Below, piece after piece: positions 1 through 8,809 of a stretch of 64,000 bases of DNA (position 1 is its first letter; the number at the start of each line of letters is the position of its first letter). The translations under genes and the position numbers were made by a program. The notes beneath the pieces are model-generated. The model was not told the DNA's origin, did not search any database, and saw only the letters and a program-made list of their open reading frames with translations. The DNA lies in assembly GCF_037023745.1 (NCBI RefSeq), contig NZ_CP146101.1, positions 4,022,001 through 4,086,000 of the forward strand, given 5' to 3'. This DNA is from Streptomyces sp. SCSIO 30461 (GTDB taxonomy: Bacteria > Actinomycetota > Actinomycetes > Streptomycetales > Streptomycetaceae).

Positions 1-1
1 C

Positions 2-2026
2 GTCTTCGTCACGCTTGACTCCCTCCCGAGAATCGAACAGACCCAGCACACCCGTGCTCCCGTGCCGACCTTCGACCTCCTGATCGTCGACGAGGCACAC
101 CGCACCGCGGGAAGCTGGGACAAGGACTGGACCCTCCTGCACGACCACACCCGCATCCGAGCCGACCGCCGCCTCTACCTGACCGCCACCCCCTACGAAT
201 GGGACCCACCCCGCCTAACCGAAGCACCCACCACCCGCCCCCAGCCCAAACGCACCGCAGCCACCGCCCCCGCCTGGGACACCCCCGCCCTCGTCGCCTC
301 CATGGCGGACCCCAAGACCTTCGGCCCCCGCCTGCACACCTACAGCCACGCCGATGCCATCGACGACGGAGTCCTCGCCGACTACCAACTGGTCGTCCCC
401 ACGATCACCGACACCCACCTGCGCACCGTCCTCACCACCCCCGACACCTACTCCGGCTTCGGCCCGACCGCACGCCGCACCACCGCCCTGCACCTGGCAG
501 TCCTCAAAGCGATGACCGAACACGACCTCCACCACGTGATCGTGTACTTCCAGCAGGTCGCCGACGCCACCGACTTCGCCTGCCAGTTCCCCCACACCCT
601 GCGCACCCTCACCGACGACCAACGTCCCGCCTGGATTAGCGACCTGGTAGTCCAGTCGATCAACGGCACCCACAGTCCCGGCCAGCGCCACGACATCCTC
701 ACCGACTTCGCTACCGCCGACCGCGCCGTGCTGACCAACGCCCAAGTACTGGGGGAGGGCGTCGACCTGCCGGCCGTCGACGCCGTCGTCTTCGCCGACC
801 GCACCGCCAGCGTCCGCCGCATCGTCCAGGCCCTCGGCCGCGCCCTACGCAAACCCCCCACCCAGACCGCAAAGACCGCCAGCCTCGTCGTCCCCGCCTA
901 CATCCCTCACGGCGCCGACCCCACCGACCTCCTCGGCACCCCCTACGAAGCCCTCTGGCTCGTCACAGCAGCCCTGCGCCACCACGACCAGACCATCGCC
1001 GCCCGCGCCCCCCGCACCACCGCAAAACGCCGCCTGGAACAGGGCACCCGCACGCTCCTGGCCCGCCGCTTCCGCTTCGACTTCACCCTCGACCCCGACA
1101 GCATCGCCCGTGCCATGGACCTGATCGCCTGGCCCGCCGACGCCGCCGCCCTTTCCGCCCCCCGCCGGGCAGGCCTGGCGGCCGCGACCCGCTTCCACGC
1201 CGAACACCGCCACCTGCGCGTGCCCACCGACTACGAAGACGCCTACGGCTACCGGCTCGGCGCCTTCATTACCAGCCAGCGCACCGCCCGCAGACAAGGC
1301 ATCCTCACCGAGGACTGGATCGCCGAACTCGACGCACTCGCCATGATCTGGGACGACCACGAAGCCGCCTGGCAGGGCAACCTCACCACCGTCACCGCCT
1401 TCCACACCGAGTATGGCCACCTCGCCATCCCCGACCACCAGCCCGGCGGCCGCTTCCTCGGCATCCAGCGCACCCTCGCCCGCGACAACCGCCTCGACCC
1501 CGACCGCCACGTCCAGCTCGCCGCCCTCGACCCCGACTGGACCCTCCCGCACGGCCCCGACTGGCATCGCAAGTACCACCTCCTGCGCCGCCACATCGAG
1601 GCCGGCAACAGCCCGGCTGCCCTGCACCGCGACACAGTGATCGACGAGGTGAAGGCGGGAAGCTGGCTGCACCGCCAGCTCTCCACCTGGGACCGCCTCG
1701 CCCCCGCTCAGCAAGCTCTCCTCACCCGCCTGCAGCTGACCCCCGCAAACCCCCTGACCCCTGCCAGGCCGGCGAGCCCGCCCACAGCGAAGCGGCGACG
1801 TCGTTCCTTCGAGCAGAACGCGCAGATCCTCCAGCTCTTCGTCGAGCACTGGAACCGCCCGCCCGGCGCACGGGAATGGATCGAGATCGACGGAGAACGC
1901 ATCATGATCGGCCCGTGGCTGTGCAAAGCCCGAACCAGACGCGACGCTGGTCAACTCGCAAAAGAGCAGGATGACTTGATGGCCCGGATCCTCCAGGAAG
2001 CCTGGACCGCCCCAGTACCGGAGTAA
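2..2026 (+). CDS. DEAD/DEAH-type helicase with helicase-associated (HA) repeats, N-terminus off the left edge
   Basis: The frame is open from base 2, so the gene enters from the left; a GTG at 62 is only an internal codon. The visible part begins just before the Walker B/DEAH motif (LLIVDEAHR), then motif III-like LTATP, and a helicase C domain with an arginine-finger region (IVQALGRALR). The C-terminal half has at least two helicase-associated repeats, seen as W...RLG..ItsQR and W...FLGIQRT patterns. Family knowledge: such superfamily 2 helicases with HA tails are frequent in Streptomyces chromosome arms and linear plasmids; their substrate is unknown. The missing N-terminus should hold Walker A. 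It is followed by a short minus-strand ORF and no obvious operon partner. Confidence 0.85.
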   Translation, partial: VFVTLDSLPRIEQTQHTRAPVPTFDLLIVDEAHRTAGSWDKDWTLLHDHTRIRADRRLYLTATPYEWDPPRLTEAPTTRPQPKRTAATAPAWDTPALVASMADPKTFGPRLHTYSHADAIDDGVLADYQLVVPTITDTHLRTVLTTPDTYSGFGPTARRTTALHLAVLKAMTEHDLHHVIVYFQQVADATDFACQFPHTLRTLTDDQRPAWISDLVVQSINGTHSPGQRHDILTDFATADRAVLTNAQVLGEGVDLPAVDAVVFADRTASVRRIVQALGRALRKPPTQTAKTASLVVPAYIPHGADPTDLLGTPYEALWLVTAALRHHDQTIAARAPRTTAKRRLEQGTRTLLARRFRFDFTLDPDSIARAMDLIAWPADAAALSAPRRAGLAAATRFHAEHRHLRVPTDYEDAYGYRLGAFITSQRTARRQGILTEDWIAELDALAMIWDDHEAAWQGNLTTVTAFHTEYGHLAIPDHQPGGRFLGIQRTLARDNRLDPDRHVQLAALDPDWTLPHGPDWHRKYHLLRRHIEAGNSPAALHRDTVIDEVKAGSWLHRQLSTWDRLAPAQQALLTRLQLTPANPLTPARPASPPTAKRRRRSFEQNAQILQLFVEHWNRPPGAREWIEIDGERIMIGPWLCKARTRRDAGQLAKEQDDLMARILQEAWTAPVPE

Positions 2027-2052
2027 CGCACCAGGCTCGAAAGGCTACGCGG

Positions 2053-2319
2053 TCACTGTTCTGGCCCCTCGGTGACGCCGAAGCTGAAGCCGACCTCGAA
2101 GGCGGGCGATTCGTCGTACGCGGAGTGCCTCATCTGCTGGTCCTGTATGTCGAAGAAGCCGTCCTCGACGAGGGCGCCGCCGTCCCAGTACCAGCGGGCC
2201 AGACGATCGGCGGCTCCGGCGAACTTCGTCGTCCACGAGCCCGAGCTCACGCTGATCCTGCCGATCGACGCTTCAGCGACCATGGCGGACACCGACTTCA
2301 TGCTCGGCTCGTTCGGCAT
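2053..2319 (-). CDS. small uncharacterised protein or 3' fragment
   Basis: An 88-residue minus-strand frame with a plausible globular composition (WYWDGGALVEDGFF region) that is unlike the Arg/Pro-rich shadow frames nearby. The same frame stays open upstream of the ATG to at least about 2400, so this may be the C-terminal part of a longer protein. I do not recognise a family. It converges on the helicase gene. It could be a remnant of a hypothetical gene cut by past rearrangement. Confidence 0.3.
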   Translation of the reverse strand: MPNEPSMKSVSAMVAEASIGRISVSSGSWTTKFAGAADRLARWYWDGGALVEDGFFDIQDQQMRHSAYDESPAFEVGFSFGVTEGPEQ

Positions 2320-2552
2320 GGGCGCCCAGCTCCACGACCGCGAGTCCGTCTCCGTGCGCGTAGCGCTCGAGATTCCCCGACCCGAAAGGTTCGTTATCGG
2401 TAAATGGATCGAGTCGACTCCATTAGGTTCAACCCGCTTTGGATCTCGCCAGCCTTGATACGATCTTGGTTGCGAGATGGGCGGCCCGGCAAGGTGTTAC
2501 CGCACCTTGCCGGGCCGTTTTCTTTGGCGAACTCGATGGGAGCGAGTCACCA

Positions 2553-4118
2553 ATGGCAGAGCCTAAGTGCTCCATAGAAGGCTGCGAGAAGCCGCAGAGG
2601 TACAAGGCGAGCGGCTGGTGCGGGATGCACTACGCCAGGGCGAGGAAGTACGGCACCCCCGATGCAAAGGTGCGTGAATACACGGCACAGACCGGTACCT
2701 GCCGGGCGGAGGGGTGCGACCGTCCGGCTCAGCGCAAAGGGTGCTGCCAGGCCCACTACGTGCGACTCTTCCGTGGGGAGAAGGATGCGCTCGCAACCCC
2801 CATCAGTACTCAGACGAAGAAGACTTGCACCCTGGACGGCTGCAGCAGAACGCACGTTGCCCGCGGGTACTGCGATCTGCACTACAGCCGGATGCGGCAC
2901 AAGGGAGATCCTGGGGGCCTGGACTTTCAGGAGAAGACCCCTCGCCCCGACAAGTGCCATGGGCCGGAGTGCGACTCGCCGGTTCGCGCTAAGGGGTACT
3001 GCTCGGCCCACTACCGGCAATGGCGCGAGGGTCAAGAGCTGGTCCCTAAGTTGTCCTTCGCCCCGGCAGGAAGCGGACACACCAACAAGAACGGCTACAG
3101 GGTCTTGTCAGTGACCGTCGATGGCGTGCGGCGCAGCGTGTTCGAGCACCGTGTAGCTGTTGAGGAGGCGCTCGGCCGCCCGCTGTTGCCGACGGAGACG
3201 GTGCACCACGTCAACGGCATACGCCATGACAACAGCACCGACGGCCCGCTCATCCTGGATGAGCGGGGCCGACTGCGTTCGGGGAACCTCGAGTTGTGGT
3301 CGCACGCGCATCCGCGCGGTCAGGAGATAGCTCGCGTCGGTCAAGGACAAGGTGAGAGACGTGTGCCGACAGGACACCAATTTGCCGCTGGAGGTCCTGC
3401 TGCACCGCCTCAACCGGGTGCTGCGGGGCTGGACCGCCTACTTCCGCTTCGGCGTCTCGCACGCCACCTTCCGATACCTGCGTCATTTCGTCTGGCAGCG
3501 GGTCATCAAGTGGCTGCGAAGGAAGTTCCGCCGGAGCAACTGGAAGGACCTGCGCCGCCGCTACTGCGGTGGACGCTGGTGGCCCGTCACGGAGGAGGTG
3601 CGACTGTTCGACCCCGCGAGGGTGAAGACCGTCCGCTACCTCTACCGGGGAACGAAGATCCCCACTCCGTGGCCCAGCACCGGCTGAGAAACACCGTCCA
3701 ACCGGGCTTGTGGAGCGCCCGTTGCTCGGGAACGGGCACGGCGGGTGCGGAGGGCGGCCCGGGGAAACGGGCTGGTCGCAAGGCCAGTACCGCGTCCCGG
3801 GCCGACCCTACCCCTCTGGGTGAAGTGACCGAGAACGCTCCGGAGGCAGTGGTCGCCTTCATCGGTAACCAGAGGGTCGGGCATGGCGTCCCGCACCGGG
3901 TGTCCTGCCGGGTGGTCGTGATGGGCGTCGCCGTCACCGCCGCGCTCGCGGCCGGCTACCTGCTCGGGCGTCTACCCGCCGTGGTGACGTCTGCGCGGCA
4001 CATGCGGCCACTTCAGCTCCCCACCGTGGGTGTTCCGATCTTACGAATGACCGGGATCAGCCCGAGATCAAGGTATGGACATCATGAGCACCCGACGACC
4101 GGTCAGGACTCGGCATGA
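2553..4118 (+). CDS. HNH endonuclease-like protein with zinc-finger-like repeats, chimeric C-terminus
   Basis: Start taken at ATG 2553 (MAEPKCS); the frame is also open from 2439, but that leader looks non-coding. Residues 1 to about 165 hold four repeats of a Cys-x4-Cys...GxCxxHY pattern (IEGCEKP..GWCGMHYAR, AEGCDRP..GCCQAHYVR, LDGCSRT..GYCDLHYSR, GPECDSP..GYCSAHYRQ), probable small zinc-binding units. An HNH-type segment follows (EHRVAVEEALGR, HHVNGIRHDN, NLELWSHAHPRGQ), resembling phage-type HNH nucleases. After about base 3330 the DNA belongs to a group II intron in another frame, so the last 260 or so codons are probably out-of-frame readthrough. I infer a nuclease gene truncated at its 3' end by intron DNA. 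Confidence 0.55.
   Translation: MAEPKCSIEGCEKPQRYKASGWCGMHYARARKYGTPDAKVREYTAQTGTCRAEGCDRPAQRKGCCQAHYVRLFRGEKDALATPISTQTKKTCTLDGCSRTHVARGYCDLHYSRMRHKGDPGGLDFQEKTPRPDKCHGPECDSPVRAKGYCSAHYRQWREGQELVPKLSFAPAGSGHTNKNGYRVLSVTVDGVRRSVFEHRVAVEEALGRPLLPTETVHHVNGIRHDNSTDGPLILDERGRLRSGNLELWSHAHPRGQEIARVGQGQGERRVPTGHQFAAGGPAAPPQPGAAGLDRLLPLRRLARHLPIPASFRLAAGHQVAAKEVPPEQLEGPAPPLLRWTLVARHGGGATVRPREGEDRPLPLPGNEDPHSVAQHRLRNTVQPGLWSARCSGTGTAGAEGGPGKRAGRKASTASRADPTPLGEVTENAPEAVVAFIGNQRVGHGVPHRVSCRVVVMGVAVTAALAAGYLLGRLPAVVTSARHMRPLQLPTVGVPILRMTGISPRSRYGHHEHPTTGQDSA
3331..3687 (+). pseudogene. group II intron reverse transcriptase/maturase, C-terminal fragment
   Basis: The frame after a stop at 3328 reads LASVKDKVRDVC, then LLHRLNRVLRGWTAYFR, then a basic stretch (VIKWLRRKFRRSNWKDLRRRY). 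This is the maturase (domain X) end of group II intron-encoded proteins. The reverse transcriptase palm with YADD is absent, so only the last 118 or so residues survive. It lies directly before a recognisable intron domain V at 3713, so the protein and RNA pieces belong to the same truncated intron. Confidence 0.75.
3713..3748 (+). ncRNA. group II intron domain V (remnant intron 3' end)
   Basis: A 36-nt hairpin follows the maturase stop. The basal stem GCGCCCG pairs with CGGGTGC, a short bulge follows, and the distal stem TGCTCG pairs with CGGGCA around a GGAA tetraloop. The conserved AGC catalytic triad sits at the 5' side. A domain VI-like GC-rich hairpin follows to about 3810. The 5' two thirds of the intron are missing, so it cannot splice on its own. 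The 3' flank to 4075 holds no gene I can name; one frame encodes a short hydrophobic segment. Confidence 0.65.
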
Positions 4119-4692
4119 TGGCGGCAGACAATGTCGCGAAGGACAGGAATGTAGAGCGGTGACCGGGGAGCAAAGAGAGGACAATCGCGGTGCGGCGCCG
4201 ATCATGGTCACGCTGCCGGGCGGTCATGAGATCCGGGCGCGGCTTCATGCCCGGCGCCAGACGAAAGACGGCTGGCGGTACCAGGTGGGAGTCCTCATAT
4301 GGCAGGACGCCGTTGATGGCGGTGTGGAACCGGTCGAGCACCGAGCCTGGGTGAGCCCCACGCACGCGCGCCCCGTCCCGGGCATCTCCTACGAACACGT
4401 GCCCACCCTCCGTGCGTCCGAGATAGGCAGTAATCCGCCGCGCAAAGACCAGCCAGCCTGGACAGTCCAGCACCTGCCCCACCGCCCCGGCCACCCAGGC
4501 GCCACCCTCATCCACGTCATCGGCTGCACACCCAGCACCCAGACGCTCGACCGGGAACAAGCCCTCACCGCACTCCACCAGCCCCGCGCAGCGGCATGCA
4601 GAGAATGCGGAGCGGCCGGATCCCTCACCGACCGCAAAGAGCCCCCCGGCCAAGAGACACAGGCACCGACACCCCCACGCATCCCAGACTGA
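4075..4692 (+). CDS. DUF6233 family protein
   Basis: The core from about residue 43 reads as the actinomycete DUF6233 pattern: VTLPGGHEIRARLHARRQT, a GWRYQVGVLIWQD segment, WVSPTHARPVPGISYEHVPT, AWTVQHLPHRPG and a C-terminal ACRECGAAGSL that looks like half of a metal site. Function is unknown. The start is uncertain: ATG 4075, GTG 4159 and ATG 4204 are all in frame, and the first 40 residues look poorly conserved. These genes are typically scattered in Streptomyces accessory regions. It converges with the endonuclease VII-like gene downstream. Confidence 0.6.
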   Translation: MDIMSTRRPVRTRHDGGRQCREGQECRAVTGEQREDNRGAAPIMVTLPGGHEIRARLHARRQTKDGWRYQVGVLIWQDAVDGGVEPVEHRAWVSPTHARPVPGISYEHVPTLRASEIGSNPPRKDQPAWTVQHLPHRPGHPGATLIHVIGCTPSTQTLDREQALTALHQPRAAACRECGAAGSLTDRKEPPGQETQAPTPPRIPD

Positions 4693-4837
4693 GCCGCCAA
4701 CTACCTACCTACGACCAACGAGAAAGAAGACAGGGAACCCTGAACGCCGAGCAACACGAGTGACGACGCGGACGCAGACCGAGAAGAGCCCGCCCGCCGG
4801 CCGTCACCAGAACAGCATGGTGAACGCGCGGACGGCG

Positions 4838-6259
4838 TCAGGCAGTGCTCCCAGCAGGACCGGCAGGACTCGAACTGTGGTCAGACGCTGTCGGGCCTCC
4901 CACTGAGAACAGCGCCAGGCCCTCGCTGCTGGTGTCCGCGATGACTGGCCGGGACCGGGTGGGGAGGCCGTCCAGGCGGTCGGGTCCGGCCGCGGCGGCC
5001 ACGGCAGGAGCGGTCTCGGCCAGCCACGTACCGAACCGCTCGGCGGCTTCGCGGTAGGGGACCCTTGCCAGGACACGGTGCTCGCCGGAGGGGCAGAAGT
5101 CGACGGCGACCGTGAGTAGGCAGGAACGGGGCGCGTTGTGACTGCCCGTCCAGGACACGCGGAGCACGCCGCAGGGTTTGCGCGCGCGGGAGCCGCAGGG
5201 GTCGCGGTGGGTCGGGCGCAGTGATCGGCAGGCTGTGTGGGCGGTCCAGGCGGCGAGATGCGGCAGCGGCAGAGTGGTGCGGGCGCGGCAGCCGGGGCAG
5301 CGGTGCCAGTGGCAGAGCCAGTCGGCGGTGTGGGTGTCAAAGAGGCGTGTGTAGTGGTCAGCCACGCGGATGTCGTTGCCGTACAGGTGGTCGGGGCGTT
5401 CCTGCGTGTTGCAGGAGTGGCAGACGGGGGCGCGGACGTAGCCGTGCTCGTGGCAGTGGTCGAGGACGGCGGCGGGTGCGGTGCGGCAGACGGCGCACGT
5501 CCACCCGGCCACCTTGCGGGACATGCCCGGTTTCCTGCTGAGTGCGGAGTACAAGTGGCCTTGCAGTTCCCCGTTGTAGGGGCGCAGTGGGACGGTCGGG
5601 TCGTCGGGGCCCGCTGTCTGCCGACCGCCAACAGCGGGTCGGGCCTGCCCCCGGCGGGAAGGCGGCTCGGTGACGGCTGCGCTTTCCTGGCGGGTCCGCG
5701 CAGCCTGCAGCCACTGCGCTTCGGCGTGCTCGGCCGCGTCCAGCAGCTTGACCACGGCGCGCGGCAGCCACCATGTCCGCGCCGTATCGTCACGGGCTCG
5801 TTCCACGAGCAGCCGCCGCCAGTCGATCCCCGCCAGATGGTACGGCCGGCCGCCTTCACCTCGTGCTGCCCGCTCGGGGGCACCCGGCTCCTGCAGTTCC
5901 CGGGTGATGCACCGCCGCCACCCCAGCGTCATCCCCTCCATGTGTTCCTGCTTCGGCGCGCCACGGAACGGACCGATGCGGACCAGATCCCGGCGGTCCA
6001 TCTCCACCGCGTTCAGTTCCGCTGCCGCCCGGCGCACCTCAACTTCCGGAACACCCCATGAGCCACCGTTTGCCTGCGCTGTCGCCACCACACAGCCGCC
6101 GAGCAGGACGTACCCCGCCCGGGCGTCGGCAGGAGAACAGGTCAACGCCGCAGACACCGTCGGCACAGCGCCGCCGGCCGTCAAGCCAGCCCACAGAGCA
6201 TCCGCGACGCCCAAAGTGATCAGGCCGCCCCTGCACCCCGGGATGACACGCTCTGACAT
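4838..6259 (-). CDS. hypothetical protein with an endonuclease VII-like zinc/HNH domain
   Basis: 473 residues. The central part (about 246-290) reads WTCAVCRTAP..LDHCHEHGYVRAPVCHSCN. This is the Cys-x2-Cys...DHCH...G.vR...C..CN signature of recombination endonuclease VII (phage T4 gp49-like) domains used by many actinomycete proteins. A second pair of Cys-rich stretches follows (CHWHRCPGC, and several Cys near 350-370). Both flanking regions lack a known fold to my eye. The start is GTG or ATG near 6259. The role is probably nuclease or DNA-binding, not verified. Confidence 0.6.
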   Translation of the reverse strand: MSERVIPGCRGGLITLGVADALWAGLTAGGAVPTVSAALTCSPADARAGYVLLGGCVVATAQANGGSWGVPEVEVRRAAAELNAVEMDRRDLVRIGPFRGAPKQEHMEGMTLGWRRCITRELQEPGAPERAARGEGGRPYHLAGIDWRRLLVERARDDTARTWWLPRAVVKLLDAAEHAEAQWLQAARTRQESAAVTEPPSRRGQARPAVGGRQTAGPDDPTVPLRPYNGELQGHLYSALSRKPGMSRKVAGWTCAVCRTAPAAVLDHCHEHGYVRAPVCHSCNTQERPDHLYGNDIRVADHYTRLFDTHTADWLCHWHRCPGCRARTTLPLPHLAAWTAHTACRSLRPTHRDPCGSRARKPCGVLRVSWTGSHNAPRSCLLTVAVDFCPSGEHRVLARVPYREAAERFGTWLAETAPAVAAAAGPDRLDGLPTRSRPVIADTSSEGLALFSVGGPTASDHSSSPAGPAGSTA

Positions 6260-6424
6260 ACCGACAGGCTAACGACCGGCACCAACGCACCGATAGTCGG
6301 TGATCGACACGCTGCTGGAGCAGAACGGCTACGTACCCGGACAGCATCCGTCCCGTATCTCAGCAGTGGTGGCTTCGTTGCCCAGTCGACGCGTGCATGA
6401 TTCCGTCCTCCGCGGAAGCGCGCC

Positions 6425-6457
6425 GAGGGCCCCTGCCGCGCCCGGCCAGGGGCCCTC
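6425..6457. terminator. GC-rich perfect hairpin, possible terminator
   Basis: An 11-bp perfect inverted repeat (GAGGGCCCCTG / CAGGGGCCCTC) with an 11-nt loop. There is no T-run, as is common in Streptomyces. It lies between the IS110 remnant zone and the endonuclease VII-like gene and could end transcription of the broken operon arriving from the right. Confidence 0.4.
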
Positions 6458-6619
6458 ACCCCACACCGCTACTCACCAGTGCTCAGCCGCACGGGCACAC
6501 AGACGCGCCATGAATCCCGTACGCTCAACGCGCGCCTCGCGGCCTTCCGGCCCCGACCGCCGCCGGGGATCACGCCTAGACCCAGCGGACGAGCCCGTCG
6601 CTCAGTTGGAGGCGGGGCC

Positions 6620-8050
6620 CTATCTGTTTCGTCAACCCCGGTGGGGTCGGCTTGTAGGGGTTGATCCTGGTTTTCGGGAACGTCCCGCGCAGCGGGGCGT
6701 TCCCGGCGGATCGGGTGGCTGATGGGCAGCCCGGTGGCCGGCAGGACCAGTGGTCGTGCCGGTGCGTGGGTGTGATGGGGCCTGGTGGGCAGGGGCGGTG
6801 AAGCCGTCAGGCGGCGAGGTCGACGTCGTCGGGGACGCGTGGTTCGTAGAGGGCGCCGGTGCGGATCATCGCGTGGATGACGTTCACGCGCTGGCGGGCC
6901 AGGCGGAGGATCGCCTGGGTGTGGGTCTTGCCGTGTGCGCGTTGCCGGTCGTAGTAGATCCGGGAGGACGGGTCGCTCTTGCAGCCGATCGCGGCGAACG
7001 CGGCCTGGAACAGGGCCCGTTTGAGAAGCCGGTAGCCGCGGTGGGGCGCGTGCTCGCCGCGGATCGAGGTGCCCGAGGACTTCGTGGCCGGGGCCAGACC
7101 GGCGTAGGACGCCAGATGCCCGGCGGTCGGGAAGGTGGTGCCGTCGCCGATCGCGACGATCACGGCCGCCGTGGTCCTGACGCCCAGGCCGGGCAGCGAC
7201 GTCAGGAGGTGGAAAAGAGGGAGGGCCTCCAGCAGGGCGGCGATCTCCTGCTCGGCCTGCCCGCGCTGGGCGTGGGCGGCGCCGAGCCGGGCGGCCAGAC
7301 CGGGGATGATCAGCGCGGACGTCTCGGTGCCCGGGACGACGAGGGTCTGCTCGTCCAGCGCCTCGAAGATCTCGGTGGTGAGGTGGTGGGCCTTGCGCGA
7401 GCCGTGTGCCTTGAGCAGGGCCTCGACCCGGGCCCGCCCCAGCTTCCTGATCTTCGCAGGAGAGCCGTGCCGCTGAAGGAGGGCCTGGACGTAGGGGTAG
7501 GCCAGGCGCTTGCCCAGGACCCGCTCCAGGGAGGGGTGGATCTGGGAGAGCAGGCCGCGCAGCCGGTTGGTGGTGCGGTTGACCTCGCCGGCCAGGTCGT
7601 TGTCGTAGCCGGTGAGCATGGTCAGTGCGGCCAGCGTCTCGTCGTCCCGGTCGATCGCGCGCAGGGTGTGCGGCATCGTGCGGGCCGTCTCGGCGATCAC
7701 GAAGGCATCGCGAGCGTCGGTCTTCGCCTCACCGGGATACAGGTCGGCGGCCCGCCGCATCGACAGCCCGGGCAGGTAGGCCACCCGGCAGCCCGCCGCG
7801 CGGGCCACCGTCAGCGGCAGCGCACCGATGTTGGCGACCTGGTCCACGATCACCAGAACCGTGCCGAACTTCGCCACCAGCTTGCTGAACAGCTCCAACA
7901 ACTTCGGCTCGGTGTTCGGCAGGCGCTTGTCGTGCACGGTTCTGCCGTCCCCGGTGCGGCCGTGGGCGTGGTGGAACTCCTTGCCCAGGCCCAGACCGAG
8001 GAAGAGATCTATCGCGGTCGTGTCGACCATGCTCAGCAGGCCCAGCCCGA
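6620..8050 (-). mobile_element. IS110-family element inserted in the MAB_1171c-type gene
   Basis: The ends are approximate because IS110 elements have no clear inverted repeats. The right side is set by the switch from membrane-protein frame to transposase within a few bases of the transposase ATG at 8030. On the left, about 200 bp of non-coding DNA after the stop (6807) includes a 13-bp hairpin at 6676-6704. The rest of the target gene is not found beyond the left side, so a deletion may have accompanied or followed insertion. Confidence 0.6.
6807..8030 (-). CDS. IS110-family transposase (DEDD recombinase)
   Basis: Starts at ATG 8030 (MVDTTAIDLFLGL). Longer reading frames only fuse it to the broken membrane-protein gene. 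The N-terminal RuvC-like DEDD domain has the first Asp region altered to GLGLGKEFHHAHG (many relatives have GLDVGK), so the first catalytic Asp may be lost. VIVDQ and the KTDARDA motif follow. The C-terminal transposase_20 domain has LPGLGVRTTAAVI and LASYAGLAPATKSSGTS with the serine region. About 407 residues, normal for the family. IS110 enzymes insert via a bridge RNA encoded in a non-coding end of the element. Confidence 0.85.
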   Translation of the reverse strand: MVDTTAIDLFLGLGLGKEFHHAHGRTGDGRTVHDKRLPNTEPKLLELFSKLVAKFGTVLVIVDQVANIGALPLTVARAAGCRVAYLPGLSMRRAADLYPGEAKTDARDAFVIAETARTMPHTLRAIDRDDETLAALTMLTGYDNDLAGEVNRTTNRLRGLLSQIHPSLERVLGKRLAYPYVQALLQRHGSPAKIRKLGRARVEALLKAHGSRKAHHLTTEIFEALDEQTLVVPGTETSALIIPGLAARLGAAHAQRGQAEQEIAALLEALPLFHLLTSLPGLGVRTTAAVIVAIGDGTTFPTAGHLASYAGLAPATKSSGTSIRGEHAPHRGYRLLKRALFQAAFAAIGCKSDPSSRIYYDRQRAHGKTHTQAILRLARQRVNVIHAMIRTGALYEPRVPDDVDLAA

Positions 8051-8520
8051 GATGTCGGGACGCCCTGCGCGCATAGAGCAGAGCCCACAGGCCGGAGACA
8101 AGATAGGCATAGACGAAGTAGGCGTTGCCGACCAGATAGAACGAGGCGATGGCTGGATGTGCCATGTCCGGAGTGTTCAAGGAGTGGCCGCGCAACCCTG
8201 CTGGTGTGGCGATCATGGAGAGGGCCAAGACAATCAGGACACCGGCGAGCAGGCTGGTATTGATCCGCAGGTGCCGACGGTATCCGGCCTCCGTGCCGCG
8301 CATGGCGGAGACGAAGACCAGGGCGAGGGCGAAGAGGCCGGACATGTAGAGGCCGTTGAACGCCACCTTGCCGAGGCCGACTGCCGTGGCTCTGTCGATC
8401 GCCTCGTTGATCTCGGGCAGGCTCAGGAGCTCCCCGGCCATCAATAGCACGAGCGAGGCGACAAGGAAGCGCAGCACTCGGTTGTGGGGGGCGCGCATCA
8501 GGTCTGTGCCCTTCCATAAC
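8034..8520 (-). pseudogene. MAB_1171c-type putative membrane transporter, middle part
   Basis: The frame reads RAPHNRVLRFLVASLVLLMAGELLSLP followed by several hydrophobic helices, ending ARRASRHLGLGLL where IS110 takes over. Its first codons are on the far side of the ISL3 element (11392-11432). Joining across the 8-bp target duplication restores MFQVPLIILLVVGVLWKGTDLM continuous with this part. Family knowledge: this membrane protein commonly follows an XRE regulator and an ImmA/IrrE-like peptidase in Streptomyces. About half of the roughly 400 residues are missing. Confidence 0.65.
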
Positions 8521-8532
8521 GGGTCTTCGAAT

Positions 8533-8739
8533 TTAGTGGGGGTGCGCCTGCCGTCGGCTCCGGCGGGTGGTCGCACAGCGTGAGCGTAGGCGCTGGTTGG
8601 CGCGGTTGCGGAAGCCGAAGGCGTTACGCGCTTCGAGCTTGATGAGGCGGTTGTTGCCTTCGGAGGCGGCGTTGGTGATGCCGGTGGTCAGGTAGGTCTC
8701 GATGCCGTCCCACCACTGCTCGATGGTCTCGGCGAGGGT
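8533..8739 (-). pseudogene. ISL3 transposase, C-terminal part
   Basis: Reads TLAETIEQWWDGIETYLTTG, then TNAASEGNNRLIKLEARNAF and NRANQRLR, the classic C-terminal end of ISL3 transposases including the catalytic Glu region. It is separated from the N-terminal part at 10080-11225 by the inserted IS3 with GGT target duplications. Confidence 0.85.
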
Positions 8740-8809
8740 GGGACCTGTCCCCGAGTGGTGGACACCTCTGAGCCCGGCCCCGCCAGGGGCCGGGTAGGAG
8801 GCATCTTTT

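Noticed and set aside
6750..8447. 565-codon plus-strand frame opposite IS110
   Set aside because: Antisense shadow of the transposase with low-complexity composition.
6807..8576. A natural fusion of a membrane domain with an IS110 transposase
   Set aside because: The membrane part belongs to an operon gene whose start lies beyond ISL3. The fusion is an accident of IS110 insertion, and the reading beyond 8520 is ISL3 DNA.
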